Of a DNA stretch of 64,000 nt, positions 8,255 through 15,888 are shown one piece after another. Position 1 is the first letter of the stretch; each line of letters starts with the position of its first letter. The notes under the pieces were generated by a model. The model searched no databases and was not told the DNA's origin. It saw nothing but the letters and a program-made list of their open reading frames with translations. The stretch is from Actimicrobium sp035984655 (GTDB lineage Bacteria; Pseudomonadota; Gammaproteobacteria; Burkholderiales; Burkholderiaceae_D), in contig NZ_JAXCHT010000015.1 of assembly GCF_035984655.1 (NCBI RefSeq), forward strand, positions 32,502 to 96,501, written 5' to 3'. Made by a program: the position numbers and the translations under genes.

Positions 8255-9398
8255 GCGCTGCCAGGTCCGCCGGCGTTTCCGGCGTGACTGCGCTCAGCGG
8301 GGTGTCGATGATGCCGCCGCCGAGACACACGTCGCCCTGATACAGCACCGCAGACTGGCCGGGCGTGACCGCCCACTGTGCCACGTCAAAATCCACCCGC
8401 ATGCGCACCGCGTCCATCATGCTGAAGCGGCAGCCGACATCAGCCTGCCGATAGCGCGTCTTGGCCGACATCACGCCGGGCGCCGGCGGTACTCCCGCAA
8501 TCCAGCTGTTCTGCGTCGCTTCCAGTCCGTCTGCCAGCAACCACGGATGATCGTGGCCCTGCACCACATACAGGATGTTTTGTGCGATGTCCTTGCGTGC
8601 GACATACCAGGCGTCACTGCTGCCGTCGGCATTCTGATGGGCCTTGTTGCCGCCAATCCCGATCCCCTTGCGCTGGCCCAGCGTATAGAAACTCAAGCCG
8701 ACGTGCTCGCCAATCGTATCGCCGTCGGGCGTCTTCATGGGGCCGGGCTGATACGACAGATAGCGGTTGAGGAAATCACGGAAGGGCCGCTCGCCAATGA
8801 AGCAGATGCCGGTGGAGTCCTTCTTCCTTGCGTTCGGCAGGCCCAGTTGCTCGGCCATCGTCCGGACTTCGGTCTTGCGGATTTCACCAAGCGGAAACAG
8901 CGTCTTCGACAATTGCGCCTGGTTCAGGCGGTGCAGGAAATAACTTTGATCCTTGGTGTGGTCGACCGCCTTGAGCAATTCAAAGCGACCCGCCTCGCTG
9001 GCTGACTCGCGCACCCTTGCGTAGTGGCCGGTGGCGATCAGGTCGGCACCCAGATGCATTGCATGATCGAGAAACGCCTTGAACTTGATTTCGGCATTGC
9101 ACAGCACATCCGGATTGGGCGTGCGGCCGGCCTGGTATTCGCGCAGGAACTCGGCGAACACGCGGTCCTTGTACTCGGCGGCGAAGTTCACCGCTTCGAT
9201 GTCGATGCCGAGCACGTCGGCTACGCTGACGGCATCGATCCAGTCCTGCCGGGTCGAGCAGTATTCGTCATCGTCATCGTCTTCCCAGTTCTTCATGAAC
9301 AGGCCGATGACTTCATACCCCTGTTGCTTGAGCAGTGCCGCCGAGACCGATGAATCAACCCCACCGGACAAGCCGATCACGACCTTCTTCTTACTCAT
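8232..9398 (-). CDS. mnmA: tRNA-specific 2-thiouridylase MnmA
   Basis: Installs the 2-thio group on uridine 34 of tRNA Lys, Glu and Gln. The 388-residue protein shows the PP-loop LSGGVDSS at residues 10-17, catalytic Cys100 in NPDVLCNAEIKF and the second Cys199 in DSTGICFIGERPF, matching the positions in the E. coli enzyme. The ATG at 9398 overlaps the end of nudJ by 8 bases, so translation is probably coupled. An acidic run (EDDDDDEY) near residue 40 is normal for the family. Confidence 0.97.
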   Translation of the reverse strand: MSKKKVVIGLSGGVDSSVSAALLKQQGYEVIGLFMKNWEDDDDDEYCSTRQDWIDAVSVADVLGIDIEAVNFAAEYKDRVFAEFLREYQAGRTPNPDVLCNAEIKFKAFLDHAMHLGADLIATGHYARVRESASEAGRFELLKAVDHTKDQSYFLHRLNQAQLSKTLFPLGEIRKTEVRTMAEQLGLPNARKKDSTGICFIGERPFRDFLNRYLSYQPGPMKTPDGDTIGEHVGLSFYTLGQRKGIGIGGNKAHQNADGSSDAWYVARKDIAQNILYVVQGHDHPWLLADGLEATQNSWIAGVPPAPGVMSAKTRYRQADVGCRFSMMDAVRMRVDFDVAQWAVTPGQSAVLYQGDVCLGGGIIDTPLSAVTPETPADLAALTAAPFP

Positions 9399-9876
9399 GC
9401 ATGTCCCCGTAAATGGATGGATCGCTGAACAGCACCGACAGCGGCGTGCGCTGGCCGGCGAGGTAGTCATCGATGCAACGCATGACCAGTTCGCTGCGGT
9501 GCTTGCTGCGGCAGGCCATCAGTTCATCGTACGACATCCACAGCGCGCGCAGGATGCCGTGATCGAGAGGCTGGTCATACACCTGACCGGCATCGCCGCA
9601 AAACGCAAAGCGCAGGAACGTGGTGGCCTTGCCGGTGCGCACCGACAGATAGCGCGCCATGTAAAAGCCGATCAATGCGGTGGGCGTGAATTCATGCGCG
9701 GTTTCTTCCAGGGTTTCGCGCACCACGGCCTGCTCCAGCGATTCGAGCGGATCGAGATGGCCGGCCGGTTGATTGAAGCGAATGCCGTCGCTGGTCTCTT
9801 CCTCTACCATCAGAAATTTGCCGTCGCGCTCGACAATGGCCGCTACCGTCACGGATGGTTTCCAAATGTCAGTCAT
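9391..9876 (-). CDS. nudJ: Nudix hydrolase, NudJ-like (HMP-PP / nucleoside pyrophosphatase)
   Basis: A 161-residue Nudix protein. The Nudix box runs from Gly39 to about residue 61 (GHLDPLESLEQ then RETLEETA); the late Gly of the consensus REUxEExGU is Ala, but all metal-binding Glu residues are present. Family members hydrolyse the thiamine intermediate HMP-PP and nucleotides. Position directly upstream of mnmA, with an 8-base overlap, matches the enterobacterial nudJ-mnmA arrangement and supports the name. The ATG at 9876 is preferred over upstream in-frame codons because MTDIWKPSVTVAAI is the family start. Confidence 0.87.
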   Translation of the reverse strand: MTDIWKPSVTVAAIVERDGKFLMVEEETSDGIRFNQPAGHLDPLESLEQAVVRETLEETAHEFTPTALIGFYMARYLSVRTGKATTFLRFAFCGDAGQVYDQPLDHGILRALWMSYDELMACRSKHRSELVMRCIDDYLAGQRTPLSVLFSDPSIYGDMHE

Positions 9877-10146
9877 AGATTCCCCTGAAAGAGGCGCCAT
9901 TTTACCGTGTGGCAGCGTCGCGTTGGTGCGCCGCGCAATTGTCGGGGCGGGTCCTGGTTTAATCCGCCACACAAGTCCGGCCGGAAGCATTTGGCGAATT
10001 GCGAAAAGGAGGGCAAAATCAACAACCTTTTCAAAACCATGTGTCGGTTACCGCCGGCCACCACTGTCGCAACCACGCGGCGAATATGACGATCCCTGTT
10101 GCCGCGGCACAGCATCTTTTAGTGGGAAATCCCTACCGTGATCAAC
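9877..10146. other. Intergenic region between divergent nudJ and pntAA
   Basis: This stretch holds the divergent promoter space for nudJ-mnmA and the pnt operon. I see no gene in it. A 16-codon ATG frame at 10039-10089 has no supporting ribosome site or recognisable product. Confidence 0.5.
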
Positions 10147-10174
10147 TTGCTGCGGTGGAATTTCCGTGTAATAT
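10147..10174 (+). promoter_or_regulatory. Sigma70 promoter for the pnt-panD operon
   Basis: TTGCTG at 10147 and TAATAT at 10169 are separated by 16 bases, placing the transcript start near 10181, about 27 bases ahead of the pntAA ATG. Confidence 0.55.
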
Positions 10175-10207
10175 CAAAATGATCAGCTATTCCTCTTGGA
10201 GAAACTC

Positions 10208-11329
10208 ATGAAAATCGGCATTCCCGCCGAGACACGGCCGGGCGAAACGCGCGTTGCCGCGACTCCCGAAACCGTCAAGAAACTGGTCGCCGCCAAGCAC
10301 GCGGTCATCGTTCAGAGTGGTGCAGGCGTGGCCGCCAGCGTCACCGACGACGCCTACCTTGCCGCTGGTGCGACCATCGGTTCCGCCGCCGAGGCATTTG
10401 CCGCCGAGATGGTACTGAAAGTGCGCGCGCCCGGCCCCGACGAATTGCCGTTGCTCAAACCGGGCACCGTCGTCATCGGCATGTTGAATCCGTTCGACGG
10501 CGACAACATCGCTGCGATGGCGGCGCAAGGGCTGGTTGCCTTCGCGCTCGAAGCCGCGCCACGCATCACGCGCGCGCAGTCGATGGACGTGCTGTCATCG
10601 CAAGCCAACATCGCCGGCTACAAGGCCGTGCTGCTGGCTGCCAATACCTATCAGCGCTTCATGCCAATGCTGATGACCGCTGCCGGCACCGTCAAGGCCG
10701 CGCGCATGCTGATCATGGGCGTGGGCGTGGCAGGACTGCAGGCGATCGCCACCGCCAAGCGGCTCGGTGCAGTGATCGAAGCCTCCGACGTGCGGCCACC
10801 AGTCAAGGAACAGGTCGAGTCGCTCGGCGCCAAGTTCCTCGATGTGCCATTCCTGACTGACGAAGAAAAAGAAATCGCGCAAGGCAGCGGCGGCTATGCG
10901 CGCTCGATGCCGGCCGACTGGATGCGGCGGCAGGCCGAGCTGGTGCATGAGCGTGCCAAGCTGGCCGACATCATCATCACCACCGCGCTGATCCCGGGCC
11001 GCAAGGCGCCGATCCTGATCAGCGAAGAGACCGTCAAGGCGATGAAGCCGGGCTCCGTGATCGTCGACATGGCGGTGGAGCAGGGCGGCAATTGCCCACT
11101 GTCGGAACTCGGCAAGACCGTCACCAAATACGGCGTGCACATCATCGGCGAACCGAACCTGGCCACGCTGCTGGCGGCCGATGCCTCGGCGCTGTATGCG
11201 CGCAACGTACTCGATTTCCTGAAGCTGATCATCGACAAGGACGGCGCGCTGGCGATCAATCGCGACGACGAGATCGTTGCCGCGACGCTGTTGTGTTCCG
11301 GCGGCGATATCTTGCGCAAGCAGGCGTGA
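10208..11329 (+). CDS. pntAA: NAD(P) transhydrogenase alpha subunit part 1 (NAD-binding domain I)
   Basis: Soluble NAD(H)-binding domain of the proton-pumping transhydrogenase, which makes NADPH at the expense of NADH and the proton gradient. The 373-residue protein starts MKIGIPAETRPGETRVAATP and carries the Rossmann stretch GVGVAGLQAIATAKRLG with the acidic residue in EASDVRPP, and the mobile-loop region near EIAQGSGGYARSM. The enzyme is split here: the membrane part of alpha is a separate gene (pntAB). GGAG lies seven bases ahead of the ATG at 10208. First gene of pntAA-panD-pntAB-pntB. Confidence 0.96.
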   Translation: MKIGIPAETRPGETRVAATPETVKKLVAAKHAVIVQSGAGVAASVTDDAYLAAGATIGSAAEAFAAEMVLKVRAPGPDELPLLKPGTVVIGMLNPFDGDNIAAMAAQGLVAFALEAAPRITRAQSMDVLSSQANIAGYKAVLLAANTYQRFMPMLMTAAGTVKAARMLIMGVGVAGLQAIATAKRLGAVIEASDVRPPVKEQVESLGAKFLDVPFLTDEEKEIAQGSGGYARSMPADWMRRQAELVHERAKLADIIITTALIPGRKAPILISEETVKAMKPGSVIVDMAVEQGGNCPLSELGKTVTKYGVHIIGEPNLATLLAADASALYARNVLDFLKLIIDKDGALAINRDDEIVAATLLCSGGDILRKQA

Positions 11330-11331
11330 CG

Positions 11332-11694
11332 ATGCAGCGCATCATGTTGCGGGCCAAGCTGCACCGCGTCACCGTCACCCAGTGCGATCTGAATTACGAA
11401 GGTTCCTGCGGCATCGATGCGGATTTGCTGGACGCCGCCGACATCCGGCCGTTTGAAAAAATCGAGCTGTACAACGTCAACAACGGCGCGCGGTTCTCGA
11501 CCTATGCCATCGTCGGCCAGCGTGGCAGCGGCAAGATCTCGCTCAACGGTGCGGCGGCCAGGCTGGCCCATCTGGGTGACCTGCTGATCATCTGCACCTA
11601 CGCGCCGATGAATGACACCGAGGTGCAGCAGTACGTGCCCAAAGTCGTCTTCGTCGATGCCGCCAACCACATCACCAGCCTGAAAAAAATCTAG
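11332..11694 (+). CDS. panD: Aspartate 1-decarboxylase proenzyme
   Basis: Pyruvoyl enzyme that turns aspartate into beta-alanine for pantothenate and coenzyme A. The 120-residue sequence keeps the self-cleavage site YEGSCGID with the scissile Gly24-Ser25 at the standard position, the KLHRV active-site Lys9, and the downstream YNVNNGARF and RGSGKISLNGAAA segments. It starts 3 bases after the pntAA stop and ends 16 bases before pntAB, so it is firmly inside the transhydrogenase operon, which is unusual. Other pantothenate genes are not in the window. Confidence 0.96.
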   Translation: MQRIMLRAKLHRVTVTQCDLNYEGSCGIDADLLDAADIRPFEKIELYNVNNGARFSTYAIVGQRGSGKISLNGAAARLAHLGDLLIICTYAPMNDTEVQQYVPKVVFVDAANHITSLKKI

Positions 11695-11710
11695 CGTCCA
11701 GGAGGACAAC

Positions 11711-12037
11711 ATGGAAGTCAGTCACACCATCATCAACCTCATCATTTTCGTGCTGGCGATTTACGTCGGTTATCACGTCGTCTGGACCGTCACGCCGGCG
11801 CTGCACACGCCGCTGATGGCGGTGACCAATGCGATCTCGGCCATCATCATCGTTGGCGCCATGCTCGCCGCCGGCCTCACCGAAGGTCCGCTCGGACAGG
11901 TCATGGGCACGCTGGCGGTAGCGCTGGCGGCAGTCAATGTGTTCGGCGGCTTTCTGGTCACGCAACGCATGCTCGAAATGTTCAAGAAAAAAGAGCCGAA
12001 GGCGATCAAGGCCAGTGAGAAGGGAGCCGCGCAATGA
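11711..12037 (+). CDS. pntAB: NAD(P) transhydrogenase alpha subunit part 2 (membrane domain)
   Basis: Short membrane subunit of the split transhydrogenase, 108 residues with about three transmembrane helices (INLIIFVLAIYVGYHVVW, then two more between residues 36 and 85) and a basic cytoplasmic tail. It forms part of the proton channel with PntB. A strong GGAGGA precedes the ATG at 11711. Its stop overlaps the pntB start (ATGA). Confidence 0.94.
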   Translation: MEVSHTIINLIIFVLAIYVGYHVVWTVTPALHTPLMAVTNAISAIIIVGAMLAAGLTEGPLGQVMGTLAVALAAVNVFGGFLVTQRMLEMFKKKEPKAIKASEKGAAQ

Positions 12038-13482
12038 GCATGAATCTGGTCACCCTGATGTACCTGATTGCCTCGGTCTGCTTCATCCAGGCCCTGAAGG
12101 GACTATCCCATCCATCGACGGCGCGGCGCGGCAATGCGTTCGGCATGAGCGGCATGGCCATTGCGGTGGTCACCACCATCGCCCTGATCGTCAAGCTCAA
12201 GTCGGAGGCGCAGGGTTCGCCGCTGGGTTACGGCCTGGTGATCATTGCGGTGATCATCGGTGGCGGCATCGGCGCCTTCCTGGCGCGCACGGTCGAGATG
12301 ACCAAGATGCCCGAGCTGGTCGCCGCAATGCATTCGCTGATTGGCCTGGCGGCAGTCTGTATCGCCGTGGCCGCTGTATCGGAGCCGTGGGCCTTTGGCA
12401 TTGCGGCACACGGCGAGGCGCTGCCGTTCGGCAATCGACTCGAACTGTTCATCGGCACCTTTGTTGGTGCGATCACGTTCTCGGGTTCGGTGATCGCCTT
12501 CGGCAAGTTGTCGGGCAAGTACAAGTTCCGCCTGTTCCAGGGTGCGCCGGTCAGCTTCAACGGACAGCATCTGCTGAATCTGGCGCTGGCCATCCTGATG
12601 CTGGGCTTCGGCCTGATCTTCTGTTTTGCGCCGGGCGTTGATCCGGTCTGGCTGCCGTTTGTCCTGATGGCGGCCATTGCCTTCGTGCTGGGCGTGCTGA
12701 TCATCATCCCGATCGGTGGCGCCGACATGCCGGTGGTGGTCTCGATGCTGAACAGTTACTCCGGCTGGGCTGCGGCCGGCATCGGCTTCTCGCTCAACAA
12801 CTCGATGCTGATCATCGCCGGTTCGCTGGTCGGTTCGAGTGGCGCGATCCTGTCCTACATCATGTGCAAGGCGATGAACCGGTCGTTCTTCAACGTGATT
12901 CTGGGCGGCTTCGGTGGCGATCCGGCTGCCGCGGCGGCGGTTGGCGGCCAGGCTGCGCGTCCGGTCAAATCCGGCTCGGCGGACGATGCCGCTTTTCTGA
13001 TGAGCAATGCCGAGACCGTCATCATCGTGCCGGGCTACGGCCTGGCCGTGGCGCGCGCCCAGCATGCCCTGAAAGAGCTGACCGAAAAGCTGATCCACAA
13101 GGGTGTCAACGTCAAGTACGCGATTCATCCGGTGGCCGGGCGCATGCCGGGCCACATGAACGTGCTGCTGGCCGAAGCAGAAGTGCCGTATGACCAGGTG
13201 TTCGAGATGGAAGACATCAACAACGACTTCAGCCAGGCCGACGTGGTGCTGGTGCTCGGCGCCAACGACGTGGTCAACCCGGCCGCAAAGGATCCGAAAT
13301 CGTCGATTGCCGGCATGCCGATCCTGGAGGCCTACAAGGCCAAGACAGTCATCGTCAACAAGCGTTCGATGGCAGCCGGTTATGCCGGGCTGGACAACGA
13401 GTTGTTCTACATGGACAAGACGATGATGGTGTTTGGCGATGCCAAGAAGGTCATTGAGGATATGGTGAAGGCGGTAGAGTAA
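12034..13482 (+). CDS. pntB: NAD(P) transhydrogenase beta subunit
   Basis: Membrane domain II plus NADP(H)-binding domain III, 482 residues. About nine helices fill residues 1-260, followed by a Rossmann-like C-terminal domain with VIIVPGYGLAVARAQHAL, the AIHPVAGRMPGHMNVLLAEA segment and DVVLVLGANDVVNPAA. Together with pntAA and pntAB it makes a complete enzyme. Its ATG lies in the ATGA overlap with pntAB. No obvious terminator follows. Confidence 0.97.
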   Translation: MSMNLVTLMYLIASVCFIQALKGLSHPSTARRGNAFGMSGMAIAVVTTIALIVKLKSEAQGSPLGYGLVIIAVIIGGGIGAFLARTVEMTKMPELVAAMHSLIGLAAVCIAVAAVSEPWAFGIAAHGEALPFGNRLELFIGTFVGAITFSGSVIAFGKLSGKYKFRLFQGAPVSFNGQHLLNLALAILMLGFGLIFCFAPGVDPVWLPFVLMAAIAFVLGVLIIIPIGGADMPVVVSMLNSYSGWAAAGIGFSLNNSMLIIAGSLVGSSGAILSYIMCKAMNRSFFNVILGGFGGDPAAAAAVGGQAARPVKSGSADDAAFLMSNAETVIIVPGYGLAVARAQHALKELTEKLIHKGVNVKYAIHPVAGRMPGHMNVLLAEAEVPYDQVFEMEDINNDFSQADVVLVLGANDVVNPAAKDPKSSIAGMPILEAYKAKTVIVNKRSMAAGYAGLDNELFYMDKTMMVFGDAKKVIEDMVKAVE

Positions 13483-13725
13483 TTTTTCGGGTAGCCGGAC
13501 CTGGCACGTTGATGGCCACGACACACGTGGCTGTCTCGCTCGCATGCGCGAGGAGGGCGGTTCGTTCGAGCCGAGTCGGCGGGGAATGAATATCTTTTCC
13601 GAGACCCGGTGCGACCGCCGCGTTCCGACGAAACCGTTTGACGATAAACCCTTCATCACGATCGTTCAGTCGCAAATTCCGGCGCGCCGAAACAGAGTCT
13701 CGCGCCGCCTGACAATACCTGTTTC
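13483..13725. other. Intergenic stretch after pntB
   Basis: No gene is recognised here. The sequence loses the coding texture of its neighbours and becomes AT-richer toward 13720, where the operator-like repeats begin. Confidence 0.4.
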
Positions 13726-13823
13726 GGGTATCAAAATTCCCTTTATGGGTATTAAATTTTCCAGAGTTATTGACGGTACCCAGATTGGGTACCATAATTC
13801 CCATTATGGGTATTTATTCAGAC
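13726..13823. repeat. Array of four GGGTA-type operator-like repeats overlapping a start codon
   Basis: Four related blocks start at 13726 (GGGTATCAAAATTCCC), 13747 (GGGTATTAAATTTTCC), 13787 (GGGTACCATAATTCCC) and 13808 (GGGTATTTATTC). The spacings are 21, 40 and 21 bases, close to whole pairs of helical turns, so all four face the same side of the DNA. Two larger half-palindromic units (ATTCCCNTTATGGGTAT) lie 61 bases apart. The last block contains the ATG of the wHTH-NTase gene. This is likely the binding array of that gene's own winged helix, which is inference. Confidence 0.65.
13775..13793. repeat. Perfect 7-base inverted repeat within the operator array
   Basis: GGTACCC and GGGTACC flank a 5-base spacer (AGATT). 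It overlaps the third GGGTA block and is the most symmetric site of the array, 12 bases before the downstream ATG. Confidence 0.6.
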
Positions 13824-14447
13824 GCACTTTTCACAAAAACGCAGCAGCGGGTGCTGGCAGTGCTGTTTGGTCAGTCGCAGCGCTCGTTTTACGCCAATGA
13901 AATCATCGGTCTGGCAGGTTCCGGCTCTGGGGGCGTGCAGCGGGAATTGGCACGTCTGGAGTCGTCAGGGCTGGTGACGGTGCACCGGATAGGCAATCAG
14001 AAGCATTATCAGGCCAACCACGATGCGCCGATTTTTAGCGAGTTGCGCGCGATCGTCTTGAAGACATTCGGTGTGGCCGATGTGCTGCGCGTTGCGCTGC
14101 AGCCGCTATGGCCGCAGTTGGATCTGGCGTTTGTCTACGGTTCACTGGCCAAAGGCACCGAGCGTGCCGGTAGTGATGTGGACCTGATGGTCATTGGATC
14201 GCTGCCGTCCAACGCCGAGCTGCTGAACGCATTGCTGCCGGCACAGAAACAGCTGGGTCGGGAGGTCAATCCAACGTTGTATTCGCCAGATGAGTTTGCG
14301 CAGCGTTTGCGCGATGGCAAATCGTTCATCCTGCGGGTACTCGAGAATCCCAAAATATTTGTCAAAGGATCAGAGCATGACATCGCGCGGCTCGGCGCCG
14401 CTGGCGAATCTGGCGCGCATTGGAAAACTCAAGTTGGAAGCACCTGA
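13806..14447 (+). CDS. Winged-helix/nucleotidyltransferase fusion (MNT-type antitoxin-like regulator)
   Basis: A 213-residue protein. Residues 1-70 form a winged-helix DNA-binding domain (ALFTKTQQRVLAVLFGQ, then the SGGVQRELARLESSGLV recognition helix). Residues 105-205 form a minimal nucleotidyltransferase with GSLAKGT at 112-118 and the metal-binding pair in SDVDLMV (Asp124, Asp126). This wHTH-NTase design is usually found before a HEPN gene, as here, where the next gene overlaps by 71 bases. In studied MNT/HEPN pairs the NTase adenylylates and silences the HEPN RNase. The helix-turn-helix suggests autoregulation through the upstream repeats. ATG at 13806 matches the family start MG..DALFTK. 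Confidence 0.85.
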   Translation: MGIYSDALFTKTQQRVLAVLFGQSQRSFYANEIIGLAGSGSGGVQRELARLESSGLVTVHRIGNQKHYQANHDAPIFSELRAIVLKTFGVADVLRVALQPLWPQLDLAFVYGSLAKGTERAGSDVDLMVIGSLPSNAELLNALLPAQKQLGREVNPTLYSPDEFAQRLRDGKSFILRVLENPKIFVKGSEHDIARLGAAGESGAHWKTQVGST

Positions 14448-14808
14448 TGCGCGCGAGCGGGCGGGCTTGTTGCGTTCGGCCAGTGTGCGCCTGCAGGATG
14501 CCCGGCAAACTGGCCTCTCATTGGAGAGCCGCTTCGACCTGACCTACAATGCCGCGCACGCGGCGGCGTTGTCGGCGCTGCGAAGCCACGGTTATCGCAG
14601 CGAAAACCGCTATCTGGTCTTTCAGTGCCTGGAGCACACGCTGGGGTTCACACCGCAGCAATGGCTGTTGCTCAATCAGGCGCACACCAAACGCAATCTG
14701 GCTGAATATGAAGGAGACCTCGATGTTACCGTGGGTTTCGTCACCGAGCTCATTGAGCAGGTCGCGTCGTTGATTGCTGCAGCGCAGGCGCTTGAGACAG
14801 CGCCATGA
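14377..14808 (+). CDS. HEPN-domain protein, probable toxin partner of the wHTH-NTase
   Basis: A 143-residue, mostly helical protein. It starts LANLARIGKLKLE, has a central helix pair (LTYNAAHAAALSALRSHGY) and ends with the KRNLAEYEG motif at residues 105-113. Many HEPN RNases carry R-x4-6-H; here the position after Arg106 reads RNLAEY with Glu110 and Tyr111 and no His, as seen in the SAV_6107-like branch as I recall it. The Tyr is a candidate for adenylylation by the partner. AAAGGAT precedes the ATG, which lies 71 bases inside the upstream gene, an unusually long overlap that implies coupled synthesis. RNase activity is not certain. Confidence 0.75.
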   Translation: MTSRGSAPLANLARIGKLKLEAPDARERAGLLRSASVRLQDARQTGLSLESRFDLTYNAAHAAALSALRSHGYRSENRYLVFQCLEHTLGFTPQQWLLLNQAHTKRNLAEYEGDLDVTVGFVTELIEQVASLIAAAQALETAP

Positions 14809-14989
14809 AGGAGAAGCGCATCATCTCAGGCGGCATGTGGTGTTTTGCCCGGCCAATGTTGATCGTACGCAGTCAGGGCAGTCCGCAGCCTTGCGTACGT
14901 CCGACCTGAGAATCCGTTGCTATCAATAGCAGCCTGCCATGCATGTTTTGATATGTGCATTTAACGAATAATCCATCGAGCACCGACCA

Positions 14990-15556
14990 ATGCAATCCTA
15001 TTCCGGAATTCAACTCAGTACAGCGCGTCTCGACCTGCGTCCACTGGCAAGCGGGGATGCGCCTGCGCTGTTCGAGATTCTCGCCAATCCGGAATTCATG
15101 CGCTACTGGAGTTCGCCCCCATGGACCGCCATTGAGCAAGCCGTCGCCTTCATCGAGAAAGATCAAGCCGAAATGGCGCGCGACGAGCACATTCGGCTCG
15201 GCATTTTTCTGCGCGAAACGGCCCGGCTGATCGGCACTTGCAGCCTGTTCAAGATCGATCGGCAATGCCGCCGCGCGGAGCTCGGGTATGGCATCGCTCA
15301 GCCGTACTGGCGCAGTGGTTTCATGTCGGAGGCGGTTTCTGCACTGCTCGCCTTCGGCTTCTCGACGCTGAATCTCAATCGTGTCGAAGCCGACATCGAC
15401 CCGCGCAATACCGCCTCGGGCAGGAGCCTCGAAAAGCTGGGGTTCCTGCAGGAAGGCGTGCTGCGCGAGCGATGGATCGTGGGCGGCGAAGTCTCAGACT
15501 CGGCGCTGTATGGATTGCTGTTGAAGGAATGGCGTGCCCGCCAGAACACGGATTGA
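14990..15556 (+). CDS. GNAT-family N-acetyltransferase (RimJ/RimL type)
   Basis: A 188-residue cytoplasmic acetyltransferase. It opens with the RimJ/L-like strand LSTARLDLRPL, has an RLIGTCSLFKID central strand, the acetyl-CoA pyrophosphate loop QPYWRSGFMSEAV, then NRVEADIDPRNTASGRSLEKLGF and a C-terminal WIVGGEVSDSALYGLL. RimJ/RimL relatives acetylate protein N termini or small molecules; the substrate cannot be told. It has its own 180-base upstream gap and is not obviously linked to the HEPN module. No antitoxin-like small gene precedes it, so I do not treat it as a GNAT toxin. Confidence 0.88.
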   Translation: MQSYSGIQLSTARLDLRPLASGDAPALFEILANPEFMRYWSSPPWTAIEQAVAFIEKDQAEMARDEHIRLGIFLRETARLIGTCSLFKIDRQCRRAELGYGIAQPYWRSGFMSEAVSALLAFGFSTLNLNRVEADIDPRNTASGRSLEKLGFLQEGVLRERWIVGGEVSDSALYGLLLKEWRARQNTD

Positions 15557-15689
15557 TCGCCAGTGCGTGCCACGCATGCCACGATTTTTTGGCAATCCAT
15601 TTGAAGCGGTAACGGTATGAACGGAGGCACGGCGATCCATCGTGGCAGGGGTATCCCGCACCCAAACCATCTGCCACAGCGGAGTTCCA

Positions 15690-15835
15690 ATGAAACTTGC
15701 TCATATCCTGACTTCCCTTGCCCTGCTCGTTACCGCCCAAGCGCGTACGGCGCGAAAGACACCATGGATCGGCTGGAAGATATCGTCAAACAACGCGGCC
15801 TCGCGCGTGCGGCTGTCTTCGGCGTTGTCGCCGCC
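15690..15835 (+). pseudogene. 5' remnant of a periplasmic solute-binding protein gene
   Basis: GGAG precedes an ATG at 15690 that encodes a clean signal peptide (MKLAHILTSLALLVTAQA). Shifting by one base near 15744 continues it as YGAKDTMDRLEDIVKQRG, the typical mature start of amino-acid ABC transporter binding proteins. Unshifted, the frame becomes meaningless and stops at 15851. The coding remnant runs directly into a terminator hairpin. It therefore looks like a gene cut after about 45 codons and also frameshifted. The parent protein family is inferred from a short stretch. Confidence 0.5.
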
Positions 15836-15865
15836 AAAAAAACGGACCTGAATGGTCCGTTTTTT
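15836..15865. terminator. Bidirectional terminator
   Basis: An A run, CGGACC, a 5-base loop, GGTCCG and a T run form a symmetric hairpin that can act in both directions. On the minus strand it lies 24 bases after the M20 peptidase stop; on the plus strand it closes the pseudogene remnant. Confidence 0.85.
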
Positions 15866-15888
15866 GATGATGCCATGCCGCAAGGCGG

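Noticed and set aside
10039..10089. 16-codon ATG frame upstream of pntAA
   Set aside because: No ribosome site, no leader-peptide codon pattern and no attenuator-like hairpins.
12103..13659. 518-codon open frame antisense to pntB
   Set aside because: Shadow of pntB; no recognisable motif.
14990..15556. GNAT gene as a toxin of a GNAT/RHH pair
   Set aside because: The sequence is RimJ/RimL-like and no small ribbon-helix-helix gene precedes it.
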